64,000 nucleotides of DNA from Phoronis australis (lineage: Eukaryota > Phoronida > Phoronidae): contig NMRA01000022.1 of assembly GCA_002633005.1 (NCBI GenBank), positions 929,357 through 993,356 on the forward strand, in the 5' to 3' direction. Position 1 is the stretch's first letter. The number at the start of each line of letters is the position of its first letter. The notes under the pieces are model-generated. The model had not been told where the DNA came from. It saw nothing but the letters and a program-made list of their open reading frames with translations, and ran no database searches. Positions 34,201 through 46,200 of the stretch are shown here, in pieces. The position numbers were made by a program, and so were the translations under genes.

Positions 34201-37200
34201 TTCAAGATGGTGGATTTGCACATTCGCCATTGGTTCTGTAAAATTTTTGTTACAGGGGCATGGCTTAGTGAAGCACGATCATAGATCTCATTGTGTAAGG
34301 TTTGTTGGTGCAGGTCAAATTAGTAAAAATTCCAACATATATTCTGCGTTACTTATTAACAGCGTTGACAAACATGAGAACCATGGCAATAGCCAACCAG
34401 AATTAGCAGTCTGTACTTTTCACACAGATTGTGAATGAGTCTGTAAAGAATGGTTAGTGTCGACTTACAGTTTTACATCCCCACCAGATGTCTCCAGTGT
34501 AATCACCCTTGCCGTTTCAGGATTGGTCTCCGACGTTTACATTGTACCAGTGAGCATTAGTTACGAGAAGTTGTTGGATGGTGATTTTAAGTTGGAGCAA
34601 TTGGTATGTTCAATAAATTATCACATGTCATGTGAATTAGGGGTATTACACTGAGGGAGTAATGTTTGTTTCTCTCAAGTGTAAGCCGATGAGATCAGAA
34701 TTTTCTGGTCTCACCAGGCACGGATCCAGGATTTTGAGTTGGGGGGGGGCAGGCCAGAGTATTAGCCAGGATTTTGGCTGTCCGACATTCGCACCCCGAA
34801 CTGCCAAATATAATCTAGGAGAATTTTAGGGCAGGGGGCCCATGGCCCCCTTGCCCCTCCCCCCTCTAAATCTGCCACTGCTTACCAGTTATAGGCATTT
34901 GAGGAAATATTGAAACTCAAATTGTGTGTGAAATATGAAATGTTTACAAGAAAGGTTATGTTAAAGTGAGTTGTATTCAACTTTATAACTGATTTTATCG
35001 TTTGTTGGCCATGTATTAGACAAGTGTGTCGGAGTAGGACTCAAGATTTAATGTGAGCTCAAATATTATAACTTTCTCCTTATTTTTAGTGTGGAAAACA
35101 TACTTGATAGGTATCTTTTGTCAGGTAAATGTACGGTTGGGTAACACAATTTGTTTCTGATCACCTGAGGCACCTACATGTACGCTGGGGAAGTCAGTGT
35201 GAATGGGAAAGGTTTGATATGTCAAATCACTGGCTCAGCTACCATATTCCAAACTGAGTTGAAAAGAAATATATGATGCAGTTGGCTCCCTGGCAGTGTG
35301 TGCCTGTATTTTCCAGGGTTACCCTAAGAGTAGAGAGACATTCTGGAAGGCTGTCAAAGGCCTGTGGAAGGTGTTCAGAGCCAGGTTTGGCAGTGTACGA
35401 GTCGACTTTTCACAGCCCTTCTCATTACAGGTATATGTCGCAACTGATTATAGTGCAGGAAATAATTGAGTGGCAGAATACTCTGTGTGGATACTGTAAA
35501 CACTGGTCACTGGTGGAAGTTGTTTTGATGTTGCCTTTAGTAAACATGTAGATCCTTGGTTATCTCATGGAGAGAAAGTTTTTGTGTTGTTTGATGTTCT
35601 CTTGGCGTGTATTTACTAACCATGGAACAGTAGAAAGTGACCTCTATGGCCCAACAAAAGGCCAGCATATTTGTTCTGCTTTCAATTACACTTAACAAAC
35701 ATTAATCAGTGACAGTCTGTGTTCAATAGGGAATAGGACGTTGTGATTGCTCAATGAAGTAAATGCAGAACTGAGATGCGGGCCTTTTACGCAGTCATTC
35801 ACGTCACTTTCTGTTGTTCCAAGGAAGAGAGGGGTTAGTATTTTTACTAAATATAACATTAAAACTGGTTGCAATTAACTGTTAGGGCCTAAGTCATCAA
35901 AATACCTATAAAAGGACATTTATATAAAGTGTAGTACTTGATTTGGTGACCTGAAGGTTGCCAAGGAATGTGACTTCACACTGTGTTTGGCGACCTGGGA
36001 AAAATACCAAGTTGCCATGAAGTCGCCAAAGCGAGTATCAAAATCGGAAAATAATTCCCCCGAAATTCATTTCAAAGTGTGTTGTGACTTCCAAACTTTA
36101 AATTATTAACAGTTTTTCCAGATTTTATGCCTTTGGTTCACAATTGTTCCCTTTATTTTGTGAAATCAGTGCATTTGCCAGCCTCAGCAGTCAACACACA
36201 TCCAATGCACTCTTAAATTACAACAGGAAGTAAACAGATCGAAGTCTGAATTGTTTGGCCAAAATCAAATACATGCCTCCAGTGTATGCGATGGTTTGTG
36301 TTGTTTGTTGGCTGGCGAAATGGAGTTAGAGACAGCTGTGCATTTTCTTACACAGAGAAATTGAAGAAGTATGCCTAAGTTTCTGAGTGTGGCTAGAAAT
36401 TTATTTGTTTTGTTTAGTCGACGATTTTGACGTCAGTTTTGTTGACCTGGGATTTTTACCAAGTTGCATTTGTTAGACTAATTGAGCTTACCATCTGTTT
36501 TCAGGAGTATTTGCTCACTTCTGAAGGGTTAAACTCGAGGCTGCCAATGTCTCCCTTTGCATCTTCAGAGTGTTTTTCATCAGCAAACAGGCCAGTTATG
36601 CCCATCAGGGGAAGTACTACATCCTTATATGGAACAGACGTGGTGAGTGAGGAACAAAGGGACCTGGTCAACAGACTGGCTGAACACTCCATACACAGTG
36701 AGTCCACTGACAGGGATTAAGTGCTTAGGATAGTGTTTTTGGAATCATGCAGGTCTCTTCTATTGGCTGTTGTACAAAGGTATGTGTCTGTTCACCTTGA
36801 GACGTCTTCCATTCTCTTTCCACTAACACTTAGCTCCTCCCTTTACTCCCATGTAATGCCTGTCATATTTAAGTATACACAGTAATTTTAATTCCATTCA
36901 TCATGGTGGAGCAAAGTGTTCAGCCGCCCGACTCAAGAACATTCTAAATAAACCTGCCAAATCCAAATGTGCTACTCTTTAGACCCAAAGCTTGAGGTCA
37001 AGTGCTGTGTGCTGACCCAATTACACTCGGGTTAGTCTCTGTAAGAGTTATTGTTCAGTCTCACATGTTCTGCCTCAGTCTACTTGTTTTGCAGCTGATT
37101 GGCCAGAATTGACACGAGTCTAGTGTATAAACTACCAGCTGCTATGGGAAGTCATACATTTGACTCTATGCCCTTGTCTATGGTGCCTCACAGATCAAGA

Positions 37201-40200
37201 ATTTAATAGTCAGATTCGTGGGTTTTTCCTTTTTTTGTGCCTTTGGTACATATGTTCTGCACAAGATTGTAATATAGTTTGTTTCATCCTCAAAAATAGC
37301 ATCTTCCCATGCTCTTGTTTTGTTCAAGCATTAAGAGTCATTGATACCACTGGGTTGTTTCTTACCTTGTCCATTCTTTAAAATTATGCCTTTGTTACAT
37401 ATATTGTGTTCAAGACTTAGCTTGTTTGTTTCATGCGGTAAAAATAAGGTATAATGTGCTCGCATTTTAAGAACGGTTTTCTCCACTGAATAACGGGCAT
37501 CAAACTAGTGTTCAAATGTGGGCACGTTATATGTGACTATTACCTTCCATCCTCTGAAATTCTTTTCTCCCTCACATCTGTATGACCCGAGTATTGTTAA
37601 AAGAGTCACATCACTGGGTTGTTGCTTAACCCTATCCATTCTCTAGAGCTGTATTTTACGGTGTTCAGCTGGCTGGAAGGAAGAAATAAATTTGGCTATT
37701 TACTTTCACAAAGTTGATCTCGTTACCGTGATAGAATTCTATTTTTGTTACCAGTAAGAAAATCGAAGACATCCACGGTAAACCTTAAAGTTGCAGGATT
37801 CGAAAATGGGGCACGTATGCAGTGCTTATGACTTGAGTTACTGGCTTATTTGACAAAATATCACAATTTGATGAGTGTAGTGACATTTTTAAGCCCAAAA
37901 CTCTCCAGAATTCAACATTGGCAGCTAAATAGCAGCTGAATTCCGCTTTAAAATTATGCCATTGGTAAATATATTCTGTAGGTGTCTGTAATCTAGTTTG
38001 TTTCACCCTCGAAAATTCCTTCCTCTTCCAGGTGCAGTGTGTTGTCAGGCTGTGATGAGTACACATTTACTGGCATTTCTTCTTTTGAACAGATTTAGAC
38101 AGGTGAGGGATGTACTTTAGTCACCATAGCGATTTTCTGACTTTGCGTGATGTAGTGTATACAGTCATGTAGAACGTGTACACTCTGGAGATGTCTGGTG
38201 AGGCTCTGCTTGAGCTTGTTTGTCGCGTGTAATTTGTCAGAATTAGAAACAGATTACACACAAAGTTTTAACAGACTGAAGGCACAAAAGTGTCTATCAC
38301 CTGACCCAACAAAACAATTTCTTTCATTCACAGACATTTTGGGAGTTTGATTATTTTCGCTTGAACGTCTCATCGCAGTATCATGAAAATTTAACGAAAC
38401 AATGGTCTCAAAGAATTTAAATACTGTATTGTATCCACACGGAACACTGTGTATGGATTATCTTTTTTGCCATCTAGTGACAAGATGTATTTCACTATGT
38501 CGCCACTATATCGCAACACGGCAATTTAGTGTTTTGAACATGGTTGGATTCACAAAGTGGTGCTGCAGATGCTTCAACTAGTCATAAAACTGTTGTGAAG
38601 ATGCTCATCAGAAGTTACTGATTTGTTGTCTGATCAAATATTTGATAAGCACTATGCGTCAATGAAAAGCACGTCTCGCTATGAAAAGCTGTTCTGAACA
38701 AATATGCTAGAACTTAGCTTCATGCCTCGTTTCCCTGTTGAAATACATAATAAATAGCTTAGTTACAGGCTAGCACACAGTTCGCAATGTCTGTATGGCA
38801 ACGATTGAGCCAAGAAGTGCATTGTATATAAGTGACAAATGTGGTAGTTCTATCAGGATTTCCTGTTGTTATGTCAGGATTTCCTGTTGTCATGTCAGGA
38901 TTCCCTGTTGTCATGTCGGGATTTCCTGTTTGAAGCCTGGTACGCACAGCTTCGCCAACAGGCTTTTTTCAATTCATTTGTTGCGACATCGTCATTCTCT
39001 CCTGCCCAGCATGCACTTGGCGTTTTGCAGGGTATAACAATCAAGAGTCTTATACCTGTTTATGACTGGCTAAAAGAGGAGATCAATATCCGCGGACGAG
39101 ACGTGGGCTTTGTTGGCAAGACTGAGGATGTTGTGAAGTACTCATGTCAACTACTGGGTGAAGACTTGGTCACCTTGAACAGGCGTGTGGTACAGCCCAA
39201 GTAAGAACTGTAGCAGTTGTTGTGTGATGTTGGGTGAAGATTTCCTTACTGAGCCGAATAATGAAATAGCAAAAGTGGGGTCCCAGATTTTGAGAATCAG
39301 TTTCCTCCACTCAATAACTGCATCTGGTTTAAAATTTCAAAATCTGGGATACCTGTACGTGCCTATTGCCCAAAAGTGAATGATACAGTTGGGGAGTCGC
39401 TACTCCAGAGGTGCATATGAAGAAAAGTCCTCTCTTTGATATCTGTCTTGAATAGATTGAGTGCAGAAGGCAGTTCATCAGCAGGCGGGCAACGTTATTT
39501 TGTCTTCTGGGAGACAATCCTGGGCTGTAAGTAGAGATTGGCCAAAGTGAGCGATGTTGCTGTATGTTGACTGTTGAGTGGAGACGTGGTCACAAACAAG
39601 AGAGATTGAACAGATTAACAGAGAACAGAAGAAGTGGAAAGTCACTGTTTTAGTAGATATGTGGGCTAACAGTCCTGTTGCAGGACTCAATAATAGTTAC
39701 ATTTAGGGGTCTGTCTCACATTGTTTTTGGGTTTGGACACCAATGTTGTGCTCATGCCAAGTGTCCACAGAATCCAGAAGATGAACTTAAAAAGCTCCTC
39801 AGATGATCTACAGTGCATTGGAAGCCTAAACAAATCATTACAGTGCATTGGAAGCCTAAACAAATCATTACAGTGCATTGGTACTGGTTGCCTAAAGTAA
39901 TCACTACAGTGCATTGGTTGCCTAAAGTAATCACTACAGTGCATTGGTTGCCTAAAGTAATCACTACAGTGCATTGGTTGCCTTAAGTAATCACTACAGT
40001 GCATTGGTTGCCTAAAGTAATCACTACTACTGTTTCCCCGTCATGACGGCTTAGTCTGTTAGTAACAAAATGATTGGTGCTAACTATTACAGTGGCAAAG
40101 TTCTTATTACAGGCCTAATGCTGTGTCACCTTTAATAATGACTTTCCTGTTAATTGCCTTTTATTCTCTGTCATGAGAGAAGGCTTCTACTTTAAGAATG

Positions 40201-43200
40201 AATTTGACTTCCACCCAGTCGCCATGGTGGGGAATTCCATTTGTCTGCATACATGTACTTTTGGCGTGTACTCTATGAATCCTACTGTTGAATTTTTCCT
40301 CTGCCTTCCTTTCGGTGTTTTAATTCTGTCCTGTTTCGCACGCTAGCGGTGTGACAGACACAGTGGAGGAGGTTGAGTTGAAGCCAACGTCAGATCTGTC
40401 AGGCATTCTTCAGTTGTTCTACTACAGCAATAACCTCATCAGTGTGTTTATACTGGAGAGTGTTATTGGTAAGTACATTCTGGGTTACAGCATGCTTATG
40501 TTGCTATGTACAGGGTGTTGGAACGATTCCATAGCCAAGCGAATTGAGCCATGTTGTCGCATCGACTCCTTTACAGGTTAACAGCTGTTAAAGTTGTCTA
40601 GCTAAATAATTATTTTAATTGATAAACCGGACAATTTACAAATTGTGTCGAAGGGGTGATGCTCTGATATCCAGAGGACTGCTGGAGGATGAGTCAGGAC
40701 AACTGATTGGTCCCGTATTGCTACCAAGCCTGGTGTTTGTAAATTCAAAATGAAGTGAAAGGTCAAGGTTCGCGCCCATAGACAACTAAGCGCAATTAAA
40801 ATTTTTTAATTGAGTTTGTATAGTCTGCCATCTGTTTTTCACCTAAGATCTTCAATATTCTACCTGGTAAATACCTGCCCCATGGTATGATATAATTTTG
40901 AATTAATATTATCAATTGAAAGAATATTAATAGTGCATCTTTCTCTAAATGGTTCATAACATCAACAAATAACTCTTTGAGGGGTTTTTGTGATCATTGT
41001 ACCCTTTGTTCTACGTATCCTTCAAAACATTGTTACTGGATAATGGGGCTCTAAAAAAACTTGTTAGTGAAAGATTTAATGTATTCATCTAGTCAACAGC
41101 TTTTGAAATTACAGTTTTAATATCATTATTTTTGGCAAAACTAAAGAGTGGGCTAGTGTAGTGTGTTTGGTAAGTCACGGTGCTATTGGCCACATCATGT
41201 CCATCTTCCAATACATTCTGAAAGAATAAACTATAGTAAGGCTGTGGAATTTGATTTTTGACTTTTTGTAAAGATGAAATTAAATGGGTTAATGATTGTG
41301 TCTTTTTTAGTAAATTTTAACAACGCTCTGAGGTACATTGATAGCAAAGAACAGTATCAATACCATGACCAAATTAACCAATGAAATTTTGTTTCGTATA
41401 AAATAATGAACTCTCATTGTCTGCTGGAATTTTTCAGATTTTTCACGAAGACCATAAAAATCCTGTTTTTGGTTAACCTCTCATTCACTGTATGTTGGAG
41501 AAGTCAGAGTGCTTAAAGGATAGTTCGTGAACGTTTCATGTGAATTCAGAGTGCTTAAAGGATAGTTCTTGAACGTTTCATGTGAATTCAGAGTGCTTTA
41601 AAAGGATAGTTCTTGAACGTTTCATGTGAATTCAGAGTGCTTAAAGGATAGTTCTTGAACGTTTCATGTGAATTCAGAGTGCTTAAAGGATAGTTCTTGA
41701 ACGTTTCATGTGAATTCAGAGTGCTTAAAGGATAGTTCTTGAACGTTTCATGTGAATTCAGAGTGCTTAAAGGATAGTTCTTGAACGTTTCATGTGAATT
41801 CAGAGTGCTTAAAGGATAGTTCTTGAACGTTTCATGTGAATTCAGAGTGCTTAAAGGATAGTTCTTGAACGTTTCATGTGAATTCAGAGTGCTTAAAGGA
41901 TAGTTCTTGAACGTTTCATGTGAATTCGATCCATTTTTCTTTGATATGATGCTCCAAAGTCAAATTTGGTCATTTTTCTAGGGTCNNNNNNNNNNNNNNN
42001 NNNNNNNNNNNNNNNNNNNNNNNNNNNNNNNNNNNNNNNNNNNNNNNNNNNNNNNNNNNNNNNNNNNNNNNNNNNNNNNNNNNNNNNNNNNNNNNNNNNN
42101 NNNNNNNNNNNNNNNNNNNNNNNNNNNNNNNNNNNNNNNNNNNNNNNNNNNNNNNNNNNNNNNNNNNNNNNNNNNNNNNNNNNNNNNNNNNNCAGGGCTC
42201 GACGCTATTAAAATCGCCAGGTCGCATTTTGCGACCTAGCCAGAATCCCAGGTCGCATTTCCAAAATCCAGCTCGCATTCATAAATGCCAGGTCGCAAAT
42301 TTTCCCGCCATTTTTACGCGCCAAAATTGATTTTAGATCATCGAGAAAATGTTTAGATTATGCTCTTTCCTGCCGCGTTAAATACTCACAAATTTCAGAT
42401 CCCAAAACTGACGTCGTTCATGCAGGTACGGCGTTAATGTTCTTCACGACCGCCATTGAAAGTCTCTAGAGCGCAAGTCAAGTTCCCGACGTGAAAGTTG
42501 AATTAGTGCTCTCTAACTGACACGTGCATTCGAGTAGCTAAGTTTGCGATTTGAAAAGGGAGAAAATGCCCGTTGAAAAAGTATCCGGGATTTTGCTAGG
42601 TCTGACCTGCTACTGGCTGTCATCAAAGTCGTTAAAGATTCAAAGTAACTCCGAGGGCAAATTCCCTCCGCTTTTTGTTCGCAGGCCGAATTATGCAACT
42701 TAATGACTCATGTTTGAAAAACGTCTGCCGCCAAAAAATCCGTGAAACGATGCTTTAACCGAATAAACAATTCAGTGCAAATTTCACAACAAAAATGTGG
42801 TACTTATGCTGTTTACGTACTCAACAATTAGTTTTCCATGAAGTGAATAGCCTCCAAATAATTCCCGACTCCCTCCGTGCGAGTTTCCATCCGATAATGG
42901 CAAGTTTGCTCAATACCTTCCAGGTACGGGAAAACTAGGTCAGTCTGTTCTCAGTTAGTGGTCTTTTAAACTTGGATTTGGCAACAACCAAGTAATGGTC
43001 GGATTAACACTAGTTGCTTTATATTTGCCAGGTATCTGTTGAGAAGTGTAAAAACTCAGCTCGCATTCCTTGGAAATTCTAGGTCGCATTTTGCGACTTG
43101 ATACGAGCTGACAAAAATCTCAGCTCGCATTTCCAAATTTCAGGTCGCAAATGCGACCTGCAGCTCGTTATGTCGAGCCCTGAATATGACTCATGTTCGG

Positions 43201-46200
43201 CTCAAGTGTGCTTTGGCAAAATGTAACCTTGTGTTATTATGCGGCCACATATTTACACATATATGCATATTGCCATCATCTCTGTCTGGGCATCTGGTGT
43301 CTGCTGCTGTATCTTCTAAACCACTTGCAGGATCTCTTTGAAATTGGACAGATGTGTTTCCATGAAGCTGACGACAGGTGACAATGAATTTCGGACCAAT
43401 CCGAGGGCTGCTGATTCCCCCTAATGGCAATTTTAGATTCTTACATTTCCCTTTGGATCATCAGGAGTTCTAAATGGATTTCCATTAAATTCGATGACAA
43501 TGCCATTTCATTTTCAGACAAGTAATTTGACAGATTTTGCGCCACCTTTTGGATTTTTTTGTTATTTTTGCTTAGTACGTTTTCTGGCGTCTGCCTCTCT
43601 GTCTGGCAAACTGCTCAAAGGATCATAATTATGAAAATTTACAGATGTTATCCTGACTATGTCTCTCCCTTGTGATGCCCACCTCTTTATCTGCTAAACT
43701 ACTCCAAGGATTATTATGTAAATTGACGGTTGTGGTTCTGATGCAAAGATTGCAGCTGATGTTGATTTTTGGATGGTTTTGTCTACTTTGACACCCCCTA
43801 GGGGCAGTTTTGATTTTTTTTCTGCTAAACTGGAGTTGAACATTAAAGTAGAACTTGCACGTCAATTTTCCATATCTCTTTGATCGCTTGGTCAGTTTAG
43901 TTAGAAACACAACATATAGCGAGGATATGAATATGAAGTAGGTTGAAAATTGCCAAATATTTTTAAGATTGAGTTTTTTGTTGAAAATGATCCACCGTCA
44001 ATCACTCAACTGTGTCCAATAAGTATCGTGACGTGGTGTTGGGGAATAACACTATATGTTATGCAACCCCCCAAGGTACGTCATTAGTGCAAAGGTGACC
44101 TATTTGCAAAATATTTTGTTTTCACATTTACAAGCTGTCAGTGAATACAGCTGCGTTTTGTTTAGCGTAGGAGATATTTAAATAGCTTATTGTCACATAG
44201 TTCCTGCTATACATTAACATAGTTAAGAGCATGCAAATACATCTTTAACATAACACTTTTCATTTGCCTGGAATTTTAGATGTAATAGTTTCTCATTCAC
44301 ATCACATGTGGGTTCCCTAATTTAGAACCAGTTTCTTCACTGAATAACGAGCTTTATTGTTTACCGCTTTGGGGGCACACTAGTGACACACTTGTCAGCG
44401 AAGTCCAAGTAATCCAAAATAGAGCCGCCAGGGCTATCCTGGGTACTAGAATTAGGGACACTAGGATTGACGACTTGTATTCCAAGCTGGGATTTATGAA
44501 AGTAAGACAAAGAAATAAATATCTCTCTGCCTGTTGTATGTACAGATGTATCAGTGGCTTGGCTCCAGCTTATCTCAGCAGTAAATTCAATAGCAGTTAG
44601 GCTGTATATTCTACACGTTCTTCTGTTGCTGGCAATGTTTCTTCTAAAAAAATTAAAACCGAGACGGGCAAAAGATCTTTTAATTATGCAGCTGCTATAA
44701 TATGGAATTCTCTTAGCCCAGAAATTAAATGGTCCAATTCAATTACTGCCTTCAAAGTAAATATTAAAAAGTGGCTGTAATTTACCTAACCTTTTATACC
44801 CTGCCTGTCTTAACCATGTCATTTTTCATTGTCGTAAATACTCTCTCTGTCTAGAGTCATCTCTTAATTTATTTCATATGACTTTGTTAAATTTTTACCA
44901 TTATTCGTCATTTAGTTATTGTCTTAATTCTCAACCTGTTTTAATTGTGTCTTTGTTACGCATATTTCATTGTTGTTTTATTACTTCATTGTATTATATT
45001 ATATTACTGTTTTTCTTGTTGAGGGCCCTCTTGGAAAGCAGTGCTATCACTGAAGAGGCCACCCTCATTTTAAATATCACAATAATAAATAAATAAATAA
45101 ATAAATAAATAAACTGGTTATCAAAATTTGGGACCTCTGTAGGTGACTATTGCTCACATGTGCTGCGTTATGTTTGCTCAGCTCAATACAGACTGGGATG
45201 TTGCCATGGAGAAGCTACAATTCCTGAGGAACATCATCTCGCCATTCGTGGAGTCCTATTGGTTGGTTTGCTGTCAGCTGATCAAACTTGTTGCCACTGA
45301 CATGCCAGGTATGTGTGTAATCTTTACAGTAGGGACTAAGGAAATAATAGGATGAAATCCCACCAATTTTCTCTCATTTTTAACACTGTCTGGTGGTAGC
45401 CTGCCACTAAACAATGTTTTGAGAAGTTATGAGAATTCACAACAATGTTAAAAAACTAATTGGCAAATGAAAGAATGTTACTTTTGACGTCTTTCAGAAA
45501 TTGGTGAGATTTTAAAACTGAAGAGGAGGAAAAATGTGTACCTTAACTCTTTAGACAAGAGTGATAATTATGATGTCTAACTCATTTATTGAAGTAAGAA
45601 ATCCAATCCGTGCCAACGTTATAAAAACAGCTTCTTGTTTCAAGTGATTGCTAAGTTGGCTATCAAAATGTAAGGATGTGTCCACCAGATTTAGCATCAT
45701 AATTTAAATCTTCACTGCCTGTTGTCTGTATTCACACAAGTAATCTTGGTGCGTCTTAAAGTGCTTAAAATTACTGATTTCACATCAAAATACCAAAAGA
45801 CAATCTTACCAGTCCATCAGCCACAACCACTACATGACGGTGTGTTAATTACCTTCACTCTAGTTACGGGCATTAATTGGTCGACACATACTACATAGAA
45901 TTGTGACAACCAATCACAGCACTAGTTAGGTACTGCTACTCGTTTTCTTGTGGTTTATGGCATAATAAAGAATGATGAAGAGTTGCATTGGTGGTTGTTA
46001 CAACTCAGTATTTGAGCGCATTGTGACATTTTACTTCCCCGCGGGATATCAGAGAAGCCTGCATATGGCACAAGTTTGTACAAGAAACTGGCGAGTAGGT
46101 GGACACGAGAATGGGTGCATTAACACGCCACACTCATGTCCGTGGAGCTGAGAAGCTTTCAGTTGGTTTTCTCCTGTGTTCTTGTTTTATGGCATTCAGT

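Noticed and set aside
39687-40004. Minus-strand repetitive frame MHCSDYFRQP
   Set aside because: This is again a by-product of a 30-bp minisatellite in an intron.
646-41927. CRISPR arrays
   Set aside because: The tandem arrays have no unique spacers between units and the genome is animal.
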